Source of the DNA: Oxytricha trifallax
Taxonomy: Eukaryota; Ciliophora; Spirotrichea; Sporadotrichida; Oxytrichidae
NCBI GenBank assembly: GCA_000711775.1
Contig: ARYC01000432.1
Span: 62,001 to 126,000 of the forward strand
Direction of reading: 5' to 3'
DNA length: 64,000 nucleotides
Shown: piece by piece, positions 21,788-32,111 of the stretch
Layout: the number at the start of each line of letters is the position of its first letter
Position numbering within the stretch: the first letter of the stretch is position 1
Notes under the pieces: model-generated
Told to the model about the DNA's origin: nothing
What the model saw: only the letters and a program-made list of their open reading frames with translations
Database searches by the model: none
Position numbers and translations under genes: made by a program

Positions 21788-23114
21788 CAAAATAGAATTG
21801 ATTTGGGAAATTATGAAAATAAAATAAATAACTTAAATTAATATGTATCTAACTGCCACTAATTAGAGAGGCTTATAGATCAAATTTGATTGACAGTACT
21901 CACCGTTATGTTTAAAGTGGCCGGGTGCTTAAAGATACGTATTAGCTTCCACATATCTTTATTTTTAATTTTTGGCACATTTGGCAGCAAAACTTGAAAC
22001 ATCTCCGTGTATTATAGAGGGATTTGGCACATTTGGCACATTTGGCACTTTTTACAGGTTTGGCACATTTGGCAACTGCAAAATTTAGGAAAGTTTGGTA
22101 TTAGTAATAAAGCTTTTAAGAAAAATACTAATTATATAGATCATATTCGGTATATTTTATAATTGCGAAACAAAACTTATTACTTTTTAAATGCTTACCA
22201 TAGTCAAATTGGATGATCTCCATCGTCAGAAAATGCGTCAATGCCATAAAAGTTAATGTCAAGTCTGTTTGAATTGACATTATTAGCATTGGTTTACTCA
22301 TCACCATGCACGTATATGCTACTGACCTCTGTGAAATTATCGTCCTTCTTCTTCCCTGAAATCAAGCCATTTTAGGCTGCTATTGCCATAGCGTATATAT
22401 GTGCTTCATCTTCTTCATCGTACTATTCTTGATCAAGGGAAATCTCCTTTAGTTTATCAATGTTTATTCGTGGTTGTTATAGGCTCTTCTAGTAAATATT
22501 GATGCAGTTCACCTGAATTCTCGAGTTCATCTGCATGTGGGTGATGAAGATGAATATTTTGTACATTGATAGGTTTATAACTATCATCTTTGTGGTTGGT
22601 ATAGTGATCTTGTGATGGATCATGTCTTTGGTGATCCACACAACAACAGTCCATGCCAACTCATGCTATCTTCTAGCCTCTGAAATTTCCATATGTCTCA
22701 TAAATTCATGACTCTTCATCTTTGCCTAAGCATCATAGATATAAAAGTGTTGGTCATGTCAACTCGTTGAAAAATTAATTAAATTATTTATGAGAAAACA
22801 TTTTTACTAATACCAAACTTTGCTAAATTTGGCAGTTGCCAAATGTGGCAAACCTGTCAAAAGTGCCAAATGTGCCAAATCCCTCTATAATACACGGAGA
22901 TGTTGCAAGATTTTACTGCCAAATGTGCCAAAAATTAAAAATAAAGATATGTGGAAGCTAATAAGTATCTTTAACACCCGGCCACTTTAAACATAACGGT
23001 GAGTACTGTCAATCAAATTTGATCTATAAACCTCTCTAATTAGTGGCAGTTAGATATATATTAATTTAAATTATTTATTTTATTTTCATAATTTACCAAA
23101 TCAATTCTATTTTG
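21788..23114. mobile_element. 1.33-kb element with about 325-bp inverted repeats rich in TTTGGCACA
   Basis: The left arm (21788-22113) and right arm (about 22800-23114) are nearly identical inverted copies starting CAAAATAGAATTGATTTGG. Each arm contains several TTTGGCACATTTGGCA units and a GGCCGGGTG block. ATT/AAT runs lie at both borders, so the target duplication cannot be fixed. The element interrupts LINE-2. The single-copy centre holds an open frame (22204-22719). Arms this long around one small gene do not match a family I know. Confidence 0.88.
22204..22719 (-). CDS. Unrecognised protein encoded inside the 21788-23114 element
   Basis: ATG at 22719, TGA at 22204, 171 codons open with TAA/TAG as Gln. 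The N-terminus is MKSHEFMRHMEISEARRQHE and the C-terminus is acidic (LDINFYGIDAFSDDGDHPI). Between about 22457 and 22654 an alternative frame (MDCCCVDHQRHDPSQDHYTN, His/Asp/Asn-rich) looks more protein-like than the frame used here, so two compensating shifts or a short intron are possible. The gene fills the unique centre of the element and nothing else in it could be coding. There is no transposase signature (no visible DDE spacing), and the function is unknown. Confidence 0.5.
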
Positions 23115-23280
23115 ATAATAATAATAATAATAATAACTTTCTCTATTTTGCTAAAATGAGAGTTAAAGACTATTGGCCTTGTGTTGCTGACTTCTGGGTA
23201 GGATTCCTTTTGGTCTTTGCTAAAGAGAATAAGCTTTCCTTTTTTGATGTAATAAATGATATACTTCTCGTTGAGCCATT

Positions 23281-23364
23281 CAAAACCCCAAAACCCCTTA
23301 GTGAGGTTTATAAGTGCTTTGATTAGTAGGGTAAAGTTGGGGTTTTATTAGGGTTAGTAGAGAA
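23281..23364 (+). repeat. TBE-2 left terminal inverted repeat
   Basis: About 84 bp: a telomere-like C4A4 start, then TTAGTGAGGTTTATAAGTGC and a second G4T4-like block (GTTGGGGTTTTATTAGGG). Matches 27312-27395 inverted, with differences only in the telomeric end. Confidence 0.95.
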
Positions 23365-23419
23365 TACGCAAGTTTAATGAGACTTTAATATGTATTTAAT
23401 GAGTATTAGTTAAATTATA

Positions 23420-24868
23420 TCACACGAATTTTACTTGCTTGTCTTTGTTGTATCTCTTGAATCTCGCTTTCTTTAGTTGTTCGAGCATATCGTCTAAGGA
23501 TTGTCTTGGATATGCTGGAGCTCTTACTATTATCTTCTCTACAATCTTCTTTATTTCTTAGCATACATCATCTTGTTTTATGTGCTTCTCAGCTAGATTT
23601 ATTGATTATTTTTCATATTTTGTATTAATGTAAGTCATGCTTTCCATATCGCACTCTAAAATTATTGCAGCTACTGCCCAAACATCCCACTAAATAGAGG
23701 CATTAGTCCATGTCTCTCTGATTGGGAAGTAACCTGGAGTACCAAGAACCTTTGCTAAGGTTACAATCTCTTATCTTAAGGCTCTATTAAAATCGATTAC
23801 AACTACTTCTAAAGGGCAAAGGTTTAGCATAACATTTTCAGGCTTCAAATCTCTATGAACGTATCCAAGCTCGTGAAGTTCCTAAACACCCTTTATCATA
23901 TTAGATAGAATATCATTCAAGTCATCTGGGTATCTGTTTTAATATAGATAATCTCGGAGAGTCATTTCAAACTTTTTTAGCCTTAGTGCGATGAAACCAA
24001 ACCCTAAAATAACACCATCTAGCTTGAGCAAATTCTTGCAATCTTTTTTCTAAGCCTCTCTAAGTACAATATATTCGTTAGCAAACTCATTTTGATACTG
24101 CTGGTTTTTAAGGAGATAGCTGAAAGGATATACCTTGTAGGCATAGTCATCAACCACTATGAGTTTTGCTTTAGCAGGTACGTTTATTTGTAAGTAGTTT
24201 TCAATACAACTGCTAAGGTCTACTGCATTTAGTGCAGGAATATACATGGCTCTCTCTTAAAAGCATGCTAAAAAGACATTACCAGCAGGTTGATTCATTA
24301 ATTCTATTCGCTTCTGCCTCTTGAGCTTCTCCTGTTGTTCTTTTTAAGTCTCAAGATTATTAGATTTTCTTTTAGCGGGCACTAATTTCTAAGTCTCTTT
24401 ATCTTAAATCAAGAACTCACTTAGGTGATGCTACTGCATATGTTTCTTAACTTTAGCTGAGTGAGTATAAGACTTCTCACAAGTCGTGCACTAGTACCTG
24501 CCATCGACCTTATCATGCTTAAAATACACCTTAGCTTTCCCAGAGTGAACCTCTTTCATATGTCTCTTCAAACTGGAATCAGTAGAGAAAAAATTTTAGC
24601 AGTCTTAGCATTCAAAAGTTTTAATCCTTTAAATCTGAAGCTGTTCCTTTTCTTCCTCAACATCTTTTATTAATGTTTAAACTTCTATTTCAGCTTTCTG
24701 TTTCATGTTTTAAACCTATATAATAAAAACCTGTGCTTCAAATTCAAGAGCTCTTAGCTCTGCCTCCCTCTCAATATATATAACTTCTTGTTTCTTGGTT
24801 GAACCAAAGTTAAGCATTGATTGACCTGCTCCTAAAAGTGCCGCTCTACGATTTAAGTTGACCGCCAT
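23420..24868 (-). CDS. TBE-2 zinc-finger/protein-kinase-like protein (57-kDa class), intact
   Basis: ATG at 24868 to TGA at 23420: 482 residues with no in-frame TGA. The N-terminus is MAVNLNRRAALLGAGQSML, then a charged coiled-coil-like stretch (residues about 25-85). Two C2H2 fingers follow: C..C...H...H in FECQDCQNFFSTDSSLKRHM and in CTTCEKSYTHSAKVKKHM (about residues 90-155). The kinase-like domain has LREAQKKDCKNLLKLDGVIL, then GYVHRDLKPENVMLN (catalytic loop intact) and VIDFNRA, where DFN replaces the usual DFG. The C-terminus is basic (FKRYNKDKQVKFV). This fusion is known for the third gene of TBEs; its job is unproven. It is transcribed away from the 22-kDa gene with a spacer of about 560 bp between them. 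The integrity of this gene beside damaged neighbours is notable. Confidence 0.92.
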
Positions 24869-25433
24869 GTTTAAATTCAAATTTAAATTTCTATTATAAA
24901 GCTCTTAAAACCTCTATAGCTATAGCTGGACTATATAGGAGATGCAACAGCATTAATGATGGTTTGATCTCAGCCCTAAGACTTCATATTTATACTCAGT
25001 TTATAACTATAATTTTTGTAATTTTGCACTTAATAATTTTGATTATGGTACCAAATCAGATAAAGTTCAGGTTGGTACTGGTACCAATTAAGTTTAGAAC
25101 CAGATTGGAACTTTTCCATTAAAACCTCACTGGATTAAAACTAGGTACAAATTAAGTTTTGGTACTATTAAATTGGTACCAATTAAACTTAAACGATTTA
25201 GTACCGGTACTAATTAAATTTAAACAAATTTAGTACTAATTTAATGGAACTAAATTGATAAAAATGGAGCTCCATCTCTGAAGTTTGTTACAGCTTCTGC
25301 GAACCTTCTCCACGTATCTTTACAGGGTTGACCTCCTATAAGATGCCCATATTTAATAGTAAGATTTTAAAGGATAGGATCCAGAAGTCTATAAATTAAA
25401 ACTTGAAATTCATTAATAGGAAGAGGAACAAAG

Positions 25434-26223
25434 ATGGAATCATTCAATGAACAAATGAAAAGGGTTGAGGCTCAAGAAATGATATCAAGATTCAGAAGCA
25501 AGGAGGATCTCTATCGATACCTTACTTAGCATGGTAAAATAAATTGGTGTTAATCAACGATGTATACAGTTGGTCTATTCCTTCCAACGATGCAAGGTAC
25601 TAAAATATCATTCTTAAAAGCAATACTCTGCGAGGAGAAGAAAGCTTTTAAAAACATAGAAATCAAACTGATTGAAATACCTAGCTACCCAGAGATTTCA
25701 GTCACAAATCTCAATAAGGATGCAATGAAAGATGATGAAGTGGTTATTTACCTTCCTAGCAAGAAGTAACTCTCAAATAAATTGCCTGAAAGAAACTTCT
25801 CTTTGGTGTTCTTGGTACAATCAAAGAGGATTATTTGAGAGAAATTATAGAAGAAGCTCATAAGAAACGCTACTCTATTTCTCCTGAAGATTAAAAGAAG
25901 CAAGGAATACTAATAAGCGAGACGTGGCTAGCAGAGCTTAAGAAGCATCCTTATCTCTCTAGTAAGCTTTGATTTATAACTTTTTAGGGAAACCTGGAAC
26001 TGGTATATTTCTAATGAAAGAGAATGCAAAGGTTCACAGAGAGAGAAAGTCTCAAACCATTCATTAAGTTAGCAAAAGACTTTATAATGAAGTTTAAAAG
26101 TCTGATGAAATGAACATAGATGCTGGTGCTGGTACAAAGAGAAGAAACATGGGTCCTAGTAAAGCACCAGAGGAAGAAAAGAAAGAGAAGCCGAATCCAT
26201 TTAAGAGTTCGTTTGATATGTGA
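25434..26223 (+). pseudogene. TBE-2 22-kDa protein gene with two mini-introns and one frameshift
   Basis: ATG at 25434 (MESFNEQMKRVEAQEMISRF), TGA at 26221. Comparison of three TBE copies reveals two tiny introns: about 36 nt after LTQH (GTAAAATAAATTGG... to TATACAG) and 26 nt (GTAAGCTTTGATTTATAAC... to TTTTTAG) before KPGTGIFLMKENAKVHRE. One T is missing in AACTTCTCTTTGG relative to TBE-1 (near 25797), which shifts the frame. The C-terminal tail is lysine/glutamate-rich (PEEEKKEKPNPFKSSFDM). No known domain was seen. The stop lies six bases from the stop of the convergent transposase gene. Confidence 0.88.
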
Positions 26224-26229
26224 AATAAT

Positions 26230-27293
26230 TCATTCATTTAAGTCTAACACTTATTAATAAACATTCATTCTTCCTTTCCTTGCACATATCGTAGTCTAGT
26301 CTTTACCCACTCTCTTGCAACTACTCTGTATTAAGTCTACTGTGTCGATTGGTAGATCATGCATTAGGTGATACAGCAAGAGTTTCTTGTAGTGAGTCTT
26401 AATCTAACTCCAATAGAATTCGATTCCATTAATTGAGGACTGTAAGGAACGTTATACACAGGAGTTATCTTTAATTCTTCATAAGCTTTCTTAGATTCCT
26501 TAGTCTTATGAACTGAGAGGTTATCAACAAACAGGATGATCTCTTGATCGTTGTACTTATCTCTTAGCTTATGTAAGAACTCTATATACAGCTCTCGCTT
26601 AATAGAGCGAGGATGAATAACATAAGTTTCTAAGCCTGAATCTTCACTGATACCAGCTAAAATTGCGTGAGTGACTACCTTTACTTTTTAGTCATAAACT
26701 TCTATGTTATCATACTTCTTGTACCATGACTTATTAATAAAAGTGTTGAACGTAAACACAGCTTCATCTGCATGTATGAACTTGATGTTATTATCAATAG
26801 CTCTCTGCATTTAATCATATATATAGTTTAAATTATTACTATAAAATGGCAGATGTAAAATCAATCACTCTCTTCACTCTATTGACAGTCTTGAAGGTAA
26901 TACCATTCCTTCAATAAATATTTGCGATAGTCTATGGTGAGATACGCATGTCAGGAAACTTGCGATGAAACATCACAGCTCGCTAGTCAAGTGGGAAATG
27001 TGCCCAATACTTAAGAGTCTTAGAATCGCAGAGATATTCAATATGCTGCTAAGAGAACTTTTATTTTCTTACAGGATGTTATCAAGAACCAGAATTGAAA
27101 TGCTAAACAGCTAACAAGCAATGATACCTAACTGTTGAGGCACTCTTGCGCAGGAGCTTAGCTATAGCAGCATAATTCATAACTGGTTTGAGTTAGTCTA
27201 AATTAATACTCGCACCATACCTAAGCTTAAGCAGTAAATCTAAATATTTCTCATCATAAATAGACCCCAAAATCGCTAATTTCTATTTCTCAT
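26230..27293 (-). pseudogene. TBE-2 DDE transposase gene (42-kDa class), several lesions
   Basis: ATG at 27293 (MRNRNQRF) to TGA at 26230, about 354 codons. The N-terminal DNA-binding half (AAIAKLLRKSASTVRYH) is helix-turn-helix-like. The catalytic half shows HADEAVFTFNTFINKSWYKK (first Asp), ILFVDNLSVHKTKESKKAYE (second Asp) and YNVPYSPQ...NGIEFYWSQI (Glu). It is broken by one missing base near the start, by TGA codons at two places where TBE-1 has AAA and AGA, and by one base lost just before NGIEF. The family is Tc1/mariner-IS630-like. Confidence 0.9.
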
Positions 27294-27311
27294 TTTGCAA
27301 ACTGGCCTAAT

Positions 27312-27395
27312 TTCTCTACTAACCCTAATAAAACCCCAACTTTACCCTACTAATCAAAGCACTTATAAACCTCACTAAGGGGTTTTAGGGTTTCG
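27312..27395 (-). repeat. TBE-2 right terminal inverted repeat
   Basis: Inverted copy of 23281-23364. The outermost 17 bases read GGGGTTTTAGGGTTTCG, two or three substitutions away from perfect telomeric sequence. Confidence 0.95.
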
Positions 27396-27628
27396 ATTCT
27401 GCAATCTTTGAACATACTTTATCTAGTACCTTTTTTATTCGCTCAATATTTTAAGTCAAATCCAACCTGCCCTATTGCTTTTTTATAGTTGCAATCTTAA
27501 ATCATTTTCAACTTCTATTACTTCGCAAAAACTCTCGGCTTCTTGTTCGTCCATCATTGATATGTCTTTTTAGTTTTCTATTGGTCCTTTCTTTAAATAG
27601 ATAGATGTCGAACTCTACGACTAAAAAC

Positions 27629-28725
27629 CCCAAAACGCTTTCAGTAGTTTGATTGAGTTTTGATTGATAAAAGTAGACTATTAATGCATACTTTATTAGG
27701 GTTTTAATAGGGTTAATGTAGGGGTTTATAGTTTAAATATTAGTAATTTAAGTGAGTATATTAAGCGAGATTTTTAAATATTTCACAGAAACATAAGCTT
27801 AGAGTCATGTGGCAGTTCTCTGAATTTTATCTTTCTAAGTTGCACTTTGGTTGTATCTATTGTAACATTATTGCATGGTTTGATTATTGTTGAGTATGCG
27901 AGTTCTCTGAGACCTCCATTAATTTTATTCTTATCGAGATATTGCTTGATTCTTTACTTAGAATCTCTCTCAAACTTACAGCTAAAGTAATCATTCCTTG
28001 GCATGTCACTCTCTATTATTATTGCTGTTAATCCCCATATATCCCAAGCAATATCTCCATCTCTCAAATCTTCTCTCTAGGGGAAATATCCATGAGTGCC
28101 TTGTACATTTCCTCGTGCAGAGGCTTGCACTCTTTAAGCCATGTTGAAATCAATAATATAGACTCTTAGAGATTGAAAATCCATCATTATATTTTATAGC
28201 TTTATGTCTCAATGAACGTAACCTAGTTTGTGAAGCTCTTCTATTCCCTCAACTATCTGCTGTACTATCTAGCCAATTTACATTTGGCATCTGTTGCGAG
28301 ATAAAAACTCTCTGTAAGTCATTTCAAGGAGAGGGAGCCTAAATGCTAAATAATATTTTACAAGTAAAATGGCACCAAGCTAAATAATATGGCTGCACTA
28401 TTAAAAAATTTGGTTATTATAGAGAATAATACTCATTAGCAAATTCCATTTAAAAATTATCATCAGCAAGAAAATAATTGAAAAAATAAATTTTGTAAGC
28501 GTATTAGTCATGTGTGATAACTCTATTCTCAGTTTTAGACTCTAAAGAGAGGTAGTTTTGAAAACAAGAATCTATTTCGATAATTTTGAAGAGAGGAATC
28601 TTCATAGCATCGATTTTACAATAATTTAATTGATATCTGAGACAGTGATGTTCTTAACAGAATTAAATAGTTTATGAATTCTATTGAATAATTATATTAA
28701 ATAACTTTCAATGCTTTTTGAGGAT
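27629..28725. mobile_element. Fragment of a second TBE family (left end plus part of the kinase gene)
   Basis: Starts AAAACCCCAAAACGCTTTCA with the subterminal blocks TTATTAGGGTTTTAATAGGG, a variant end shared with 61051. It interrupts LINE-2. The kinase-like region follows on the minus strand, and similarity is lost at about 28725, before the zinc fingers. No right end or other gene was found, so the copy is truncated. Confidence 0.8.
27783..28720 (-). pseudogene. Truncated kinase gene of the second TBE family
   Basis: TGA at 27783 ends a kinase-like C-terminal half comparable to 23420-24200. The catalytic loop reads GYVH-TGA-DIK where the intact gene has GYVHRDLK, so the Arg codon has become a stop. 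The metal-binding and C-terminal blocks are still traceable; the finger region and start are absent. Non-functional. Confidence 0.72.
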
Positions 28726-29964
28726 GGCAAAACAGGTTACTAAATTCATTAGTTGAATTGCATGTCAAGAATATTATTTACGTCATCCAATATTGTCTCA
28801 GTCATTGAAGTTTGCTGGAGCCATTGTTCAAGATCACACTCAAATGCTCTACTGCTGCTTACCGTATTTTGAATTTTAAAAAATACATAATTATTCATGC
28901 TCTTGAAGTGAGTGTCACCACTTTTCCAAATTGCTTTCTAAAACTTTATTCAAATTGTATAATTGTTTTTGTAGGTCAATATTTACGGTCGGTTGGAGCC
29001 AATAGTTGATTAAACTCAACAAGTTACTACTCGTGACCGCTGTGTTTTAAATATTTATAAATCATCTAATTCAAATCTATTGGAAGAGGTCACTGGACGT
29101 TATTAAATTCTTCTGTTAAATTGCATGTCAAGAATATTATTTATGACATCCAATATTGTCTCGGTCCATAAACCTTTCTGGAGCCATTGTTCAAGATCAC
29201 ACTAAAATGCTCTATTGTAGGAATACATTCGAAATTGGGAAATTAAATATATTTAAATTTATAATTAATTAAATTATTGTCAGTTAAAGTTGGCCAATTT
29301 AAACGATCTTGGGCTCTTTCGATAGATAATTTAAAATTAGCTTGACTTTACTATTGGCGGTATTTTTTTTATCGCATCCCTGGAGCGAGATAACTCGACT
29401 TTAATGTTGGGGTATAATTTATTGAATTTAGATGCATTTAATTAAAGTCGAGTTATCTCGCTCCAGGGATGCGATAAAAAAATACCGCCAATAGTAAAGT
29501 CCAGCTAATTTTAAATTTCTATCGAAAGAGCCCAAGATCGTTTAAATTGGCCAACTTTAACTGACAATAATTTAAATAATTATAAATTTAAATATATTTA
29601 ATTTCCCAATTTCGAATGTATTCCTACAATACTGCTGCATACAGTATTTTGAATATTAAAAATACTTAATTTTTCATGCTCTTGAAGTGAAGGTCACCAA
29701 GTTTCCTTATTGTTTTCTAAACTTTATACAATTTGTATAATTATTTTTGTAGGTCAATATTTACTGTCGGTTGGAGCCATTAGTTGATAAGACTCGACAA
29801 GTAACTACTCGTGACCGCTGTATTTAGAATATTTATAAATCATCTAATTCAAATCTATTGGAAGAGGTCACGTGACGCTATTAAATTCTTCTGTTAAATT
29901 GCATGTGAAGAATATTATTTATGACATCCAATATTGTCTCAGTCCATAAAGCTTGCTGGAGCCA
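28726..29964. repeat. 363-bp tandem repeat, about 3.3 units, one split by a MITE
   Basis: Units begin at TTGCATGTCAAGAATATTAT (28758, 29121) and TTGCATGTGAAGAATATTAT (29899). The first spacing is 363 bp. The second is 778 bp, which equals one unit plus the 415-bp MITE and its TA duplication. Shared segments include CTGGAGCCATTGTTCAAGAT and GTAGGTCAATATTTAC. No coding function is seen. Confidence 0.9.
29215..29629. mobile_element. Palindromic MITE, copy 1 (TTGTAGGAATAC family)
   Basis: 415 bp, ends TTGTAGGAATACATT, flanked by TA (29213-29214, 29630-29631). The empty tandem-repeat unit confirms that a single TA was duplicated. The arms are about 185 bp inverted copies containing GCATCCCTGGAGCGAGATAA. 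Non-coding. Confidence 0.93.
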
Positions 29965-30379
29965 TTACCCCATTACCCCAAAACCCCAATTAATGCTTAG
30001 TCTATGAGTTGATTGTGAATTGACACACGTTCATTAATTCGAATATGCGACTAAATAACTATTAACAAGGACTAGTCGAAGACTAGGTCGATTGATTGTC
30101 GTCGTGACGACTCTGAACATGAAAGTCAGAGTATACAACTGCCCTTCACCATTGTTCATTTGGGTGGTTTGTGATTAAGTCTTGATTACTACTATTAAAT
30201 TTAAATTTAACTAAACTATTAATCAATCTAATCAACCTCAGATATAATCATTTGTCTTAAACTTAAGGTTCTTGATTGAGGAACTTTACGTCTAGGCTAT
30301 CGCTGACAGCGATTCTTAGACCTTTCAAACTTTCTAAATCCAGATTATCATACTAGCTCCATTAACTTTTAATCAGATA

Positions 30380-31665
30380 AACAAATCAAATATATCTTAC
30401 CAGAGTCAAACAACGAGGATGACAAGAGTGCGATTTCAGCACCAGTGACTACTGTTTATTGATGCATTAACTGCTCCAAAGTTTTTAATTTTAAGTGCAA
30501 TCTCAATCGTCATGTCAAAGATGTTCAAAATTTCCATGCAGAGCGACTAAAGATTTTAGAAGCAGGAACAAAAGTCGCTAGGATTTCACTCCAAAATATC
30601 TAAAGTAAAAAGAGATCAAATTTAATAATAATATGAAGATTTGTCGATGGCTAATGAGAGTGATGACTAAGAGGAGGAACTCAAAAACCTCTAAAAAAGG
30701 TAAAGAGTGAATTATAAAACAAGCACGAAGACAAGCCCAAAGGTTGATATTGAGATCCCCGATTCTGAGGATATAGTGGATGATTCAATCGCAATTATAA
30801 AGTAGTACAAGTCGATGATAATTTTATCGTTTTTTCTTCAAATATCTCTACGACTTAGCGACTAAGCCTAGTCCTCTCTAAAAAATGACTTTTGCTCCTT
30901 ATGGGACTATGCTTCATGATGGAAGATTCTACAAGCTGTTCGCATTGAGAGGTTTTCTTGAAGAGGAGCTTGAATCAGAGTAGCTGCAAATGGAGTATGA
31001 TATAACTAAGACTGTCTTCTAACTCTAATTTCATAGAATTACTTAGTTGGAGATGGTCTCGAAAGGCAGCGATCACATCGCACTCCAGTACCTGATCCCT
31101 CAATTCAGTTACGATTACTATATGATGACTAATCGTAGTGCTCATTCGAATCGACTAGTCATTAAGCGAATCATGTATGGTTTAAGAGAACTGCATAGAA
31201 TCGGATTGGTACACCACTGACTAAGCTTCAATAACATAGTCCTCAACGACTACCTCTATCAGGGCAAGACTAAGGAACTTTGAGAATGCAAGAGTACTCG
31301 CATCTAAAAAGTAGATTGAATATGATGGGTCATTTATGTTTTATGTGACTTCAGGGGTCTTTTTTGCTGCTGATCAACTAGTCAATGTCTCCGCCCTAGC
31401 CTCAATGATCTTATACCTGTTCACGATTAAAGACTACGACACTGTATGGACTACCTAGTCGTAGATAGTCGATAATGCAACAGCATACTCTAAGAACACT
31501 ACAGCTAACGCAGTCATCAAAAATCTTATCAAGCAATTCTATGTCTAACCTTAGATCAGATACTGGTACAGTTTAGCAGGGGTTGAGGAAAAGTTTGATA
31601 AGCTTAACTGGCAACCAGAACATAGAGTACTTTCTGTTCCCCCCAAAGTCAAGAGACTTATTTGA
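30380..31665 (+). pseudogene. TBE-3 zinc-finger/kinase-like gene
   Basis: A finger-like segment (CINCSKVFNFKCNLNRHV) near 30470-30530 precedes a kinase-like region: LHDGRFYKLFALRGFLEEEL, then GLRELHRIGLVHH followed by TGA where TBE-2 has VHRDL. The end, NWQPEHRVLSVPPKVKRLI, stops at TGA 31663-31665. The catalytic loop is destroyed and several frame changes occur. Same family as 23420-24868, but on the plus strand relative to the element's other genes. Confidence 0.75.
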
Positions 31666-32111
31666 TTCAAACTTAAGATTCATTTGTCTGCAATTCTTTT
31701 AGTCTTTAAGTTAGTCTTAGTCTCCGACTACCTAGTCGTTTATTATTAATATCGCACTAAGTTAAAATCCCTCCTTACACTCTAATTTTCAATGCACTCT
31801 CCTATGCTTTATACTCTTATCATTTACTCTTATTTTCAACTAATACTATCACTCCTGCTGGTATGTTGGTGAGTGTTAATGAAGTGATGTTTGTTACAAG
31901 ATTGAAAGAATCTTACACCTTGAGTAGTCTAAATTCTACAGTCAATAGAAAAATTCATACTTGAGAAGACTAGGTAGTCGAAAAACTACGACTAGTCTTG
32001 ATAATTTATCTAGTCGATTCTTGGATCCATACTTTTCTACAACTCAAAATCAACCTACACTTTCATTCCACTCTTTCAGAAGTTGTCTTGAATAATGTAC
32101 AGCTAACTCTA

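Larger units (their letters stand above)
23281..27395. mobile_element. TBE-2: structurally complete telomere-bearing element
   Basis: 4115 bp, starting CAAAACCCCAAAACCCC and ending GGGGTTTTAGGGTTTCG, flanked by ATT at 23278-23280 and 27396-27398. Both terminal inverted repeats and all three family genes are present: kinase (minus), 22-kDa protein (plus) and transposase (minus). It sits in LINE-2, whose reading resumes on the other side. The kinase gene is intact, while the 22-kDa and transposase genes carry a few lesions. TBEs are germline-limited elements eliminated during macronuclear development, and their transposases have been implicated in that elimination. Confidence 0.96.
20068..27628 (-). 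pseudogene. LINE-2: dead LINE reverse-transcriptase gene with three insertions
   Basis: Pieces at 20068-20695, 20941-21787, 23115-23280 and 27396-27628 align in order with the reverse-transcriptase gene of LINE-1. They include YYQPIKKLFKVT at the C-terminus and the region matching NKAIGPDGFDGK near 27480. The catalytic segment reads ALANDKL (about 21340) where LINE-1 has AFADDLL, so the enzyme is dead. A 245-bp MITE, a 1.3-kb long-inverted-repeat element and TBE-2 are inserted. The 5' part (endonuclease) is cut off at about 27628 by another TBE end. No second gene is visible 3' of the TGA at 20068. Confidence 0.82.

Noticed and set aside
29964-29979. ATT target duplication for TBE-3
   Set aside because: The left flank offers ATT before CCCC but the right flank reads ATG after GGGGTTTTG. 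With an extra ATTACCCC on the left, the duplication cannot be established.
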